Source of the DNA: Caenorhabditis remanei
Lineage: Eukaryota; Nematoda; Chromadorea; Rhabditida; Rhabditidae
Length of the DNA: 64,000 bases
Assembly: GCF_010183535.1 (NCBI RefSeq)
Contig: NC_071330.1
Span: 11,761,717 to 11,825,716, forward strand
Direction: 5' to 3'
The notes under the pieces are model-generated. The model did not search any database. It saw only the letters and a list, made by a program, of their open reading frames with translations, and had not been told where the DNA came from. Position 1 is the stretch's first letter. Every line of letters begins with the position of its first letter. The position numbers and the translations under genes are program-made. Positions 48,473 through 59,696 of this stretch are shown here, piece by piece.

Positions 48473-50315
48473 ATGGAGGAAACAATCGAATCAATGATCT
48501 GCCCACTGTGCGGCGCTATTTACGGTATGTCGATTTGCAAGTTTGTCCAGATGTCCAATGTATTCCAGACATGGATGAATACTCCCCCAGAATCACAAAA
48601 TGCAATCATTCCTTTTGTTTGTCATGTTTGTCAAATATGGAAGATTTAAGTTGTCCAGTTTGTGGTCTGGAAAATGGAATGTTAGAGACTAACGCAAATA
48701 TAAAAATGTTGGATAATATTGCTATATTGAATAGGCAATTGGAGTTTGAAGACGAAGAGTTCATTGAGCAAAATGTAGAGGTAAGCAGAGTGATTCTAAA
48801 TCTAGGCTATGTAGAATTCTTTCAGAAGTTGCTCCAGTCACTCTGCTCTTCATGCCAACAAAACTCTCCTCCTAGAATTTGTAAAGAATGCGCTGAACAA
48901 TCTGGAACGATCATCAAACAGACTAAAGACCAACAACGGGTTGTAACCGATTACACCGCCCAGAAACTGTCAAACTTCCCATTTTTCTGTGACGAATGTG
49001 CCAATAAAACTCATGGGAATCACGAAACAGTGACGATTTCAAAAATCAATAACTTATTCGACTTCCTCCAGTATGAACTAGTTCGAGAGTATTTAACTCA
49101 CGAAAAAACTATCGTGGATATGTATTCTACGTATTCTTTTAAATATCGGGATGTTCTGAAACAAAATAAGATACGAATCGAGTGTGGAGACGGGATAGAT
49201 GAGACGTTTGGAAGATATGATAAGGAATTGGTGAAGGCTTATAAGGAGTCGAGGAAGGAATTGGAAGAATTAAGGATGAGAGAGTCGAAATTGATTTTAA
49301 GACAGATGAAATTACACGAGGAGAGTATAAAAGTGAGTTGTTGTCCCGTATACATACTAGAATTATTAAAAATCAAACTAGGTTCAAATCAGAACCGTCC
49401 GTATCAGACCTGTCAGAAATCAGAACTAGTACGGATTGATTCCGAGTTCGATCGTTTCGAAACTATGCCGTCTCGCAACTAAAAAAATTTTAAGTAAGTA
49501 TTGTAGATTCAATCAAATGGCGTTGTCACATATCGGGGTTGCAGAATGTCTCATTTCCATTTCCAATTGTCTTTCCATGTTCTCAAATCGAATCGCAACA
49601 TTTTCAGCTCCATATCATCGATCTCGAAGTAAAATTGAAGCAAACAGAGGATGAAAATCAACGTATTGAAATTAAAGATAGTCTAAAAAGACTCAAGAAA
49701 ATAGAACAAGAATTCATCGACTTTGCCTTGGAATGCTCATTTGTCCAACTGACTGAAAGGGATATTGAGGAGATCGACAACGAAATAATTGTCAGAATGG
49801 AGGCATTGGAAGCAGAATACAAAAAAGGATTGTTCGTGGAAATTGAGTTGGAGAAGAATTCCAAGTTCTATAAGTTTCAGGCGATACGAAAGGCGATTAA
49901 TGTTAGTTTTTGGCTTACTAACGGGATTTTATCAGTTTAATTTCAGGCATTGACCAAAATAGCTCAAGAATATAATAACAATTGTTTCGAGGTTGCAGAT
50001 GAAGAAGTGGGTCCATTGGAAGAAAGGAAAAAACAATTGAAAATTATCGCGTTGGCAATGGAGAATACAGAAGCCCAAAAAGATACTATAGATTCAGCAA
50101 AATACGAGTTTGCGATTTATCAATTCACAAAGTTGAAGAAATTCTATGAAATAGAGAATCTCGATGAATGTTGGGAATGTGACAAAAGCAATATGGATGC
50201 AACAGAAATCACTGTGAAGATAGTTTTTCTGGGCTTAATGCACGCTACATTTTTTCCAACGACTCCAGGAGCAGATGTTGAAAATTTAGTTTATGAATCA
50301 TTTTTGTATGATTGA
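48473..50315 (+). CDS. RING/B-box (TRIM-like) putative E3 ubiquitin ligase
   Basis: Exons 48473-48524, 48569-48780, 48826-49332, 49608-49901, 49947-50315: 1434 nt, 477 aa, phases matching. The RING has C10, C13, C29, H31, C34, C37, C46, C49. A CxxC/CxxC pair (C95, C98, C107, C110) and a B-box-like C143, C146, H151, H154 follow, then a long Glu/Lys-rich helical region ending in a compact C-terminal segment. There is no SPRY, NHL or other known C-terminal domain that I can see. AATAAA occurs at about 50346. The same architecture and the same phase-1 first-intron position as the minus-strand neighbour show a recent inverted duplication. The role in ubiquitin transfer is inferred from the RING; the substrate is unknown. 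Confidence 0.82.
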
Positions 50316-50817
50316 AAAATATTGCTAATTTGAAATATAATTACGGAATAAACTACTTTTTCAATCAATGAATGGGTTATAAAGATAATTGTGTATCATT
50401 GTACCGTCTGCATTGTGCCGAAGATTTTCTGGACATCTCCGAGCAAGCAGAGGGCTTCCCGGGTTACATAAGACGTTGTTCTGGTCTTCGACTCGGCTCA
50501 TCGGTCATTTTAAACATCTATTTGCTGCGTACAATCATTTTAACTTTCGAAATTCATTTTCTTAAAATCTCTCTATCATTCTTATATATAAAACACATGT
50601 TGAGTCTGTCTGTCCTCGAATTTTATTTTCATTTCCAGAAATACAAATAAGAATCAAAAAAGTTATTACGTGAACTTGAGTGGCGTAGCCACGAAAAGAA
50701 AAAAACGCCGTAGGTTCTTCAGCCTCATTTTTCAATAATCCACGTAATCGTGACGTTTTCCCCAAAAATCATTCCGCCACATTTCAATAGATTCATTTCG
50801 AATTTTACTTTCACAAC

Positions 50818-52014
50818 ATGCGCGAGAGATGTGAGTTTCTTTTGAGAATATTAGAAAATAATGTGTATTGTATGATTTGTTCAGTTTCCTATCGAGACAA
50901 CTGATGGAATAGACAAATATAACTTTCGATTACATTCCAGATTCGAAAAATGGACTACATACTTTCGAAAATGTTGTTGGTCATTTAGCACAAAGGGAAG
51001 ATCAAATGCATTCCTTAGATCTGATAGGTGGTTATGAATGGTTTGTGTAGGTCCCCTCATTGGAAAAAATAAGAAATGTTGTTCAGGAAGTTAGGATTGG
51101 GAGTAGACGATGAATCATATTTTCGCCTGTTTCTTATTCGCAATAATGAAAATTCAATAGTTGAGATTGGGATTCGTTATTATCTCAAAGTCAAGAACAC
51201 GAATGAAATTCTTCAAGAAAAGTACAAGACAGAAGGCTTCGTGTTTTTGAAGCACCGTGAAGTAGCAAGTAACAAATACATTCCACTTATGGATGTTCTG
51301 AATCTGAAAAATGGATGGTTGAATGATGAGAAATGTACTGTGGAATATGGAGTTCAAGTCGAATCTATTCTAGGATACGATGGAATTTGGAAGTTTAATT
51401 TCTACGACGAATTGTTCGATTGTAAACAGAAACAGAATATGATCAGCTTTGGCAAAAAGATAAATTCGAATTATAAGAGTATTTTGCATTCTCATAAGCA
51501 GGTTGGTTGATAAGAGTAACTAAAAAACAAATAGAAGGATTTCCAGGTTTTGATTCATAATTGTCCACATTACTCTGGTAGCACTACAGAATCTCATGTA
51601 CTGATTCCGGATGATGTTGTGTTGAGTGATTTGGAAGCATGCTTGCAAATTGCTCATGGAGTTAAAGAAGGTTTGTCAAGTGAGTAGACCGCATTGCATC
51701 TTCCCATAAGTTAGTGAAAAAAACGATGAAAATAAATTCCAGTTTCCTGGCTCTTAGAATTGCCAGAAGTTGCTCAAAGCCAACATTTGACAAATGCTTC
51801 TCATTTCATCGAGGAACAGTTGATCTGGAAAGAATACAACAACGAGAAGCGTATTCTTCTCGCAATCCAACATAATTTATCTCGTTTTCTGGCGGTTCTT
51901 CTGAAAAGTGTCACACCAGAATATATTTTAGAAATAATTCGAGAATACGAATGTATTTTATCGTTGGAGATTAAGAAGATGATTGTAGCGAAGGTCCTCT
52001 ACGGAAGATATTGA
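50818..52014 (+). CDS. MATH domain protein with degenerate BTB-like C-terminus (BATH-like)
   Basis: Exons 50818-50830, 50941-51046, 51087-51501, 51547-51679, 51743-52014: 939 nt, 312 aa, phases matching. The MATH-like region covers about residues 8-125 (IGGYEWFVKLGLG, then SYFRLFLI, KYIPLMDVLNLKNGWL and CTVEYGVQV in the usual order). The C-terminal half (SHKQVLIHNCPHYSG, LIPDDVVLSDLEACLQIA, then LTNASHFIEEQLI) resembles a BTB/BACK fold in spacing but weakly. BATH proteins are CUL3 substrate adaptors expanded in Caenorhabditis. The 13-nt first exon is the least certain part. It lies 500 bp after the RING gene in the same orientation. Confidence 0.65.
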
Positions 52015-53104
52015 ACTTTTTGTCAGTTTCGGATTAGTTTTTTTTCGAAATGAATGAACGAAAAAGTTAGAAAACGACTGAATTATTGAAATTAACAGAG
52101 TTAGAAGCGGGAGATCTACACTTCAAAGAGAAGGTGTTTTTTCATGGATAACTTAAAAGCTCGATAATATTAGTAATTCAAAAAATTGTTTTCATGGATA
52201 CGAAAAGACTGAAAATTGTGAATGGCAAAGACATGACAAAGTGCGCCGAAGGCACGCCAGCGACAGCTGGTTATTAAAATAGACATCCGGATAAACTAAT
52301 ACAGACAGCCCCTTTCACAACTACCATTGAATAAAAAAGGTGTAAAAACGTTCTCAATTTTTTATAGTATCATGCCATTCTTCTTCCATCTGCTAAAACA
52401 ACATCCAGTTTTATTTTCTAGAAAATATGCGGAACAACATACACACATGTTTAAAACTGCCTATAGGCGGAATATGATCTTTGAGATCAAATAAGGAAGC
52501 ATCATGGCCTAACATTTCCATTTGAAGTTTCCAAGGCATCAAAAACATAACTGTCTCATGCCCCTTAAACCTTTTTTCTTTTTCCCTATTCAAATCCATT
52601 CGCCAGTGCGTTGACCTTAATCTGTACCTCCTCCTTCTCCTTAGACTTTCCCTTACTTTCCTCATTCTTTTTTATTTTTCCCACAGACTTCAGATGTTCG
52701 ACGTCTTCTTTTTTCCTGTCCCCACCAGAACAATTTCCGCCTCATCAAACCGAAAACCAATCCATCATTTTTCGAAAGTCAGAAGAGAAATCCGTTTCGT
52801 GTGTCCCTTTAAAGTAATAACCGTAACCCAATCGTCCGTGGTTTCTTGCCTTCTTTCGGGATGAAATTCTCTGAGAATTCTGGTCTCAAGACAAGTTTTA
52901 TCTTTTGTGGATTGGGGGGGGGGGACTGCCTTCTTCTCTATTTCTCTCATTGTCTCTTCATTTTCTTTGTCTTCTTGGAGTAGCTTCGTGATAATTGTCA
53001 TTTGATGAAATTTTCTTTGGATTTCTTTCTTCAGTTTTCGAGATTTTCGAGATTTTCAAGTTTCATAGTGCTTCAGGATACACTATTTCAAAAACAGGGA
53101 TTCT
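52015..53104. other. Intergenic, no gene seen
   Basis: AT-rich and pyrimidine-rich DNA. The only standout is a mononucleotide run of eleven G at 52914-52924. Confidence 0.45.
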
Positions 53105-53835
53105 TTACTTATCGCCCCCCACATCAGTACAGTCCCCCACGTTGAAATTTACCTAGGAAGAGCCCCCCACCCAGTACAAAACAGGTGGGGGCTTTTTCCT
53201 CACGGCGGGGGGCTCTACTTCTATTTTGGTGTGAAACAATGACCCCCCACCAGTACAAAGTGGGGGACGATTGTTCAAGAACCTGGTATTCATGACTTAT
53301 CGCCCCCACCCCCCTAGAGCCCCCCACCGAAAGTGGAGTTGTAATTCTTACTGTTTATCTTTAGCTGTAATCATTTATTGATAGCCCCCCACCATTGAAC
53401 ATCGGTCCCCCACCTATGGATTATCAGACCCCCATCATCATTGAACTCCACACTATGAATGAAACAAATGGAAGCACGTTTTCAGACTATAAGCTTGAAC
53501 ATCATAAATATAAATTATGCCGAAAATGTCTTTCCGGGTCTTTTTACCTAAGCCTGAAGATTCGGGTATAGTTGAATTATGTTGGACTAAATGGTTCAGG
53601 AGTATTGTCGAAATAAAAAAAGTGATACCCGGTGTTTGCGGACTTAATGCTAATTTTAATAATTTTTCCACTAAGTCCGCAAACACCGGGTATCACTTTT
53701 TATATTTCGACAATGTAAGCGAAAAAAGAGAAAAGGGAAAGGGGCTAATGTTCAATGGGTGGGGGGTCAATAATCAATGGTGGGGGGCTTTTCCCAGGTC
53801 CTTTTTGGGGGGTCATTCTTCAATATAGGGGGGAC
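53105..53835. repeat. C-run/G-run repeat block with central hairpin
   Basis: The left part (53105-53432) has many CCCCCCAC units (for example GCCCCCCACC), some paired with GGTGGGGGC nearby. The right part (53757-53835) has the G-rich strand (GGTGGGGGGC, TTTGGGGGGTC, AGGGGGGAC). Between them 53604-53646 and 53672-53714 form a 43-bp inverted repeat (GTGATACCCGGTGTTTGCGG and its complement). The inverted polarity of the flanks suggests one mobile or hairpin-derived element. Confidence 0.65.
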
Positions 53836-54567
53836 GAAAAGTAAATATACCCATCCAGATGTCTCCCTCTTCTCCGTCTCCCCTCTATCCCCTCTCCTTC
53901 CTGCCGAAAATCACTTTGTTTCGTTGTTCATCCTGATCCCCTCCCACTCTTCCTCTCTCGTTCCAACTTCTTCTTTCCCGCCATCTTCCTATATGGCACG
54001 TGTATCTTCCCCCCATTGTGTTAATTGTGGCTTTTGAAGTGTTTAGAGGAGCGAATCTTCACACCCGCCGCTTTCTTTGTACCCCGGTGAGACGAGACAT
54101 GTAACATTTCGGATCTCATTCTCAGGGAGGGTATAAAGCTACAGGGACTCTAGCTTTGTAGCTAGAAAGATGAGATCTACTTCAAAGCTTGAAATGGGCT
54201 CCCTGTCTCCAATGAAGGCGTTCGTAGTCAGAAGCCACAGACAGACCACCGAAACTGTTACATTAAGCCATCACACTCCCACCGTCCCGCCGTCCGAAAA
54301 GTCCATAGACAAAGATCTTCGGAGGAGGAGGGATTGTTGCGGTCGAGTGCACTTCAGACTAATCTTAGAAACACATCATCATTCATAATCGACCACCGTA
54401 ATTCTTGTTTCTCAGGAAGGGAAAGATTTATGTTTTCTGGAGAGAGGAGGAAAAAGTTGATCTGTATCCATAAGGAAGGTGTCCAGATGTCCGCCTTCAG
54501 CTGAAATATGAGTTTGTCTAGAGGGGTGTTGAGGCATGGACTTGAAACTATCTGATCCTGATTTAAA

Positions 54568-54697
54568 GGCTTGGCACAGTTCTCACAAGTGTGCTCCACC
54601 GAAATTCTCTTAAAAATGTCTGTTTTTTTCTGAGTTTCTCAATTTCGCACACAATTTTCTTCGGTTTCGGTAGAGCGCGGTCGTTCTTCTTAGTATC
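54568..54697. repeat. Family C MITE copy 4
   Basis: GGCACAGTTCTCACAAGTGT at left, GGTTTCGGTAGAGCGCGGTC at right, same internal order as the other copies. Confidence 0.6.
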
Positions 54698-55584
54698 AAG
54701 TCTATCAGTTTCAAAGTATGGATCCACCATCTCCATCTCTATCATACCTTTTCAAATTTTGCAACTCCACCGAAATCTTCTTGAAATGTTTTTTTTCGCA
54801 GAAGCGTGCCGTGCCAATACCTCTTCCTTTCCTGATCTCTCATCCCCTTCCCCCATACAAAACCTCTGTGCTGGTGGTGTTGCTCATGAAGTGAAAATCA
54901 GAATCAGGTTTCGCTTTCTTCATCACAAACACATAGACAAGTGACGGAGAAAGGAGCGGTTGGCGGACGGACGACGGCGGCGGAATGAATGCGTACGCGC
55001 CAACCGAGATTGTGATCTGCTAAATGGAGAAGTGAGAGATGAGACAATTCGTGTGCCATTCCGATTCTCTCAGCTGTTTTTGGGCAAATAAATAGGTTTT
55101 TCAATTTTTTAATGCTTGATTGTTTTTACTTTGCTGACTAAAGAAAACTCTCTGAGCCCCATGAGCTCATAAAACCCTCGAAGTAAACACTGCCCCCTTT
55201 TCACTTTTATCCTTCAAAATCTCGTTGTAAATTACAGTTTGCAGTAGACAATATTACAGCTATAACCTAGGTATACCAATTACACCCATCGAACACCTCG
55301 TCATCATTTAAAATCATATTTATTAATCTTCATCTCGTCACACTTTCATTTTAATATCCTCCGACCTTGCGTAATTATTAGAGATTTTTATCCTAATAAA
55401 TTTTTCGGAATTCGGATCATAAGCATCATTTTTTCATCATTTTTTGAAGGTTTTTCATTCTTTAATATTGAAAATTGGTAACATTTTCAATGTTTGGTCC
55501 AATTGAATTCATTGGATGAACTGATTAAGAAACATCCGGATCTCCAGACACACCGACAGATAAAGTCTTCAGTGTTTTCTAAAT

Positions 55585-55915
55585 TTTCCATAAATGTCAA
55601 GGGTCGGGCTGGGCCGGGCTGGACTTTTTTCAAAACTTCGGGCCGTTTCGACCCGTCTTTTAGAGGGAAATAAAAAAAATCAAACTTGATTAAGTTTATT
55701 AACGCTAGAGGCGTCTCGACTGAAAAAATCAGTCAATCTTGTGAAAAATATCCAAAACAATCAGGAAGAAAGTATGAAAAAACGAGTAAATTGCGAAATT
55801 TTTCCGCATCAAAAGTTGAAAACTGAAAAAATATCACATATTTTTCAAAAATTCCATAGCCCTGAAAAGACGGGCCTGACGGGCTTTTTACGGTCCGTTC
55901 AATCATTTACCAAGT
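55585..55915. repeat. GGGCCGGGC-rich repeat, family H relative
   Basis: GTCGGGCTGGGCCGGGCTGG near 55602 and GACGGGCCTGACGGGCTTTT near 55870 flank A/T-rich DNA, as in 23277-23592 but more decayed. Confidence 0.45.
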
Positions 55916-56664
55916 ATGAAAATTATTCATAATTGTGTTCAATTTTCGGCTCCGGGTTATTTCTGACCCAGGACGTTTTGAAACTTTAATAAATCCGGGA
56001 TCAAAATTTTTGAAACCGAAGATGTTTGTCCATTTAGAAACACGGGGTGCCATACCCGCTCCAATCTTGTTCACCTGGTTTCCAAATATCTCGGGAGACA
56101 GTTTTTTTGAATAAATATTTTCAGCTCTCATCAAAAAAAAACCATTGCCCCTGTCCTGTTAACAGACCAAAGTTCCAGTTTCCCACTAAACCAACTTCCG
56201 CCACTTCTCTTTATAGTCAGCCTCCCCTCATCATCCCGTCACATCCCTCTTTTTACAGAATCGCACCACCTTAACAGCCTAACAATCAGTCAGCAGGAAA
56301 AGTTGCTTCTCTCTGCTTCTCAGCTTCTCCTTCCTTCCCCTTTCTAGAATGTGTTAGTCATTTGAAGGGAGACCGGTCTCTTCCTCTCATATCCATACCA
56401 TCTCTCACTCTCCAATAACAGCTTCTTCCCCCTTCTTTTCTACTTCTTCTCATTACGTCATCAAGGTTATCCATTTTTCCCCTCCGTTTCTTATTCAATC
56501 TCTCATAAGCTTTATGAGAGAAGATCAACCTACCAGATGATTCCAACGAAACATTCTAGAATTCATATCTACGAATTCCTTGAATTCTGATTTTTGATCA
56601 CTATCTCTTATCATTTATCTATTATCACTGCTTAGTCTTCATTATTATAATTTTGTATATACGG

Positions 56665-56880
56665 AGAAGAGAGCCCAGAGAAAAGGGAGTGTCTGACTTC
56701 TCTGCGTCTCTCTTTTTCCACGTTTACCTTTAAACCTTCATAACTCGATAGCTTAATTAGCTAGAGAAAAGTGAACTACTTACAAAATATGTAACATTTT
56801 ATGTTGATTATTTTTTATAGTTGACAACTTTTTTCTATTTTTCTTTGTTTTTGAGATACGCTCCGTTATCTTAAACTTAC
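56665..56880. repeat. Family D element upstream of the agmo-1-like gene
   Basis: GAGCCCAGAGAAAAGGGAGT then TTCTCTGCGTCTCTC, and TTTATAGTTGACAACTTTTT inside. It ends about 40 bp before the start codon, so it may supply part of the promoter or 5' UTR. Confidence 0.6.
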
Positions 56881-56919
56881 TTTTTTTTAGAATCCCCCTC
56901 AAATACAAATGAAAAAAGG

Positions 56920-59516
56920 ATGAACGAGACGGCATGGTTGGATAGGGTCTTCTCGAATACATCACTGGGTCATCGGTTATTGGAACGGTAAGAACATCTG
57001 GACCTACAAACCCTATCTACCTATATTTTCCAGCCTGACTCTGACAAACCTCCGTCACGCTTTCTACCTGATATCCCCTTATGAGACTACTGTAGAACGA
57101 GTAGAAGACGTGCCGAACTACAATGCAGAGGTGTCCGCGTGGTGGTTGGTATTCCTTACTGCTGAATTCTTCATTCTGTTTATATCTGGACATGAGGATA
57201 GATTCGCACTGAATGACTCAATTACGTCGATATGTGCTGGAATGTTGAGTCAGTGTTTCAAGTGAGGTTTTATGACTGGGAGACTAGAAAAATACTCTTT
57301 CATTTTTTTCAGATTTGGAGGGAGAGCCGTTGCGATATTTCTCTATGTCATCGTATGGGATAACTGGAGATTATTAGAGCTACCATGGGATTCACCATGG
57401 GTTTGGATATTCTGTCTGTTTTTCCAGGACTTTATGTATTATCTGGGACATCGAGCTGTTCATGGTAAGTTTTTTTTGAATGATTTCATGGAAAACTCAA
57501 TTTAAAATTATTCTGACCTATTTTTGGAGTTTTTTATCAAACCGTCATATCTCAACAATTTCAAAAGCTATCAAAAAGTTGTCAACTACAAGAATGTAGA
57601 ACATTTCTCTTTCTAGAACTTGCTCTAAAAACATATTTGATAGTGCCAGAAATCGAAAAGTTATGATACACTAATGACCGTAATTCTAACAATTTTTGCC
57701 GTTTTTAGTTGAAAAAAAGTTACGGTCTGGTATCTATTGTCCCACAAAGTAAAATTTTTATGGATCATACAGATCGAAAAAGATCGAAAACACCATTTTT
57801 GTAGTTGACAACTTTTTCGCACGAGTACTCCCTAGGAAGTTGTGTATCGACAAAGTTATTTCTCAAATCGACCGATTTCAGTGCAAAATAGTGATTAAGT
57901 TGTCGTCTTAAAACAATCATAACTCTCTAGGGAGTGTCCGTACAAAAAACTTGTTAACTACAAAAATGAAGCTCTACCTTTGTTCTATTTGATCCATTAA
58001 AAACTGTCTTACTGGGACAATCAGTAATACCGTAACACATTTTCAAAGTTGGATATTTTCAACTGAAAAAGGCCAAAGTTGTAAGAACTAAAAAAAAGAA
58101 ACCAAAAACTAGTCAGTTAGCGCTATCTCCTTCTGATGTTATTAAAATATTGACAATTACTAAATTTCAGTACACTTCCTGTTTTCTTTAAAGTTTGCCG
58201 TTTTTTGATAAAATCAGAAATAACACCACGAAATAAGAAAAGTCATTTCCAGAAGCCGGTTTCTTCTGGGGTCTGCACACCATCCACCACAGCTCCGAAT
58301 ACTACAACTTCTCGACTGCACTCCGTCAAGCAGCTATTCAAGATGCAGGGTTGGCTATCTATGATTGCTTACAAGCCTTCTTCATCCCACCGCCTATCTT
58401 CTTGGTTCATCGCTACTTTTCGGAAATTTTCCAGTTCATCATGCATACCTCGGTAAGATTTTGGATTTGATGTTTGGAAAATTGAACGTTGATTTTCAGT
58501 TAGTGGACTCTATGGGACCACTCGGATTAGTTTTCAACACCCCATCCCATCATCGAGTACATCATGGAAGGAATCCATATTGTATCGATAGAAATTATGG
58601 AGGTGTTTTCATTATTTGGGATAAGGTAAGCTGTCGGTTTGTCCAGATGTCTACAAATGCCTTTCAGATGTTCAACACATTCGAAGCCGAACGTCCAGAG
58701 GATCCTCCAATCTATGGACTGATCACAAATGAAAACTCTTTCAATCAAATCTACCTCCAATTCCACACTCTCTGGGACCTCCTTCTATTCAAAGGATTCA
58801 CAAAAGACAAGAAAGGAGAACCTCTTTTCCCGGGAGTCGTCAATAAAATCAAAGCAGCCGTCTATCCTCCTGGATGGTTCCCTGGTGTTCCTATCACTCC
58901 ATTTTTCCATTGGATGTCGATGGTCGACCCGGCTTATAAAGTTCCAGAGCCAAGTAAACCAGTTGTCAAGTACTCACCTCCTGTAAGAATCATTGTGAAA
59001 ATCTATGTTGCTGTCTCGTTTATTCTCTTGCTGGCGATTTTCTTCCATTTCGAATTCGATAGAATTCATTTGAGTTATTTGGAATGTTCGGTGAAGATTG
59101 CGTACTTTGTGGTGACGATGCAATCTTTCGGAGCGTTTTTTGATATGAAGTGAGTGGAAATTTCAGACTTTATGAAATGAGACCTCTTTTTTCCAGATGG
59201 TACGCTCGGTACATTGAAATTGCCCGGTGTTGCGGTGTCCTCGGCTACTACGCCTTCTTGATGTTCGACCACATCGGTGCAGGAACCCATCGCCTCTTTG
59301 TCATTTCATTACACGTTATGGCTATATTGTTATGGACAACTGATATTATTGTGGAGGTGAGAAAAATAAGATTTCAGTCATCATCATCTCAACCTTTTTT
59401 TCCAGAAGCTCTCCGTATGCTGTTGCTCAAAACATCAAATCAGTCCGAAAGGAGAGGAAATTGGAGACTTGGAACGGGCGAATGAAGTGAAGACGATCTC
59501 GAAAAATGTTAAGTAA
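56920..59516 (+). CDS. agmo-1: Alkylglycerol monooxygenase
   Basis: Exons 56920-56987, 57034-57261, 57313-57464, 58253-58452, 58500-58625, 58668-59149, 59197-59356, 59406-59516: 1527 nt, 508 aa, phases matching. It is a tetrahydrobiopterin-dependent di-iron membrane enzyme that cleaves the ether bond of alkylglycerols. The fatty-acid-hydroxylase histidine boxes are present: H145-x3-H149 (HRAVH), H158-x2-H161-H162 (HTIHH) and H233-H234-x2-H237-H238 (HHRVHH). Several hydrophobic segments flank them (about 65-85, 100-140, and a C-terminal group after 350), consistent with an ER membrane protein. The start ATG (56920) is chosen because the upstream ATG at 56910 meets TGA at once. The C-terminal tail is Cys/Lys-rich. 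It converges on the phospholipase B-like gene, stop codons 180 bp apart. Confidence 0.93.
57690..58090. repeat. Palindromic MITE, family A copy 5
   Basis: Fills much of the agmo-1-like intron 57465-58252. Inner arms CACCATTTTTGTAGTTGACA and ACTACAAAAATGAAGC. Outer arm ends (TTTTTGCCGTTTTTAGTTGA and CAACTGAAAAAGGCCAAAG) are inverted. Confidence 0.75.
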
Positions 59517-59612
59517 TTTATAGTTCTCTAAGTTATATTTTTTTTCTTTTTCCACCCAGGCTTTTCTCATATTCTAGTCATTTTCTGTTGTTTGTTAGTG
59601 GTTCTGAAATCC

Positions 59613-59618
59613 AATAAA
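59613..59618 (+). terminator. Poly(A) signal of the agmo-1-like gene
   Basis: AATAAA about 97 bp past the TAA, in the short gap before the convergent gene. Confidence 0.6.
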
Positions 59619-59696
59619 TTTGTCTGTCTTTCTGCCAGTATATCCATGCACCCTTAGGCAAAAATATTGTAATTTTACTAAAAAGATCGAAAAAAA

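Larger units (their letters stand above)
53836..56664. other. Intergenic, no supported gene
   Basis: Includes a family C copy (54568-54697) plus a fragment near 54765-54800, and a GGGCCGGGC-rich stretch (55585-55915). An ORF at 54170-54388 is uninterrupted but has no recognised domain. Confidence 0.45.

Noticed and set aside
54170..54388. 72-codon ORF after a small GATCTCAT...ATGAGATC hairpin
   Set aside because: Plausible codon use, but no partner exon, no homology recognised and no poly(A) signal.
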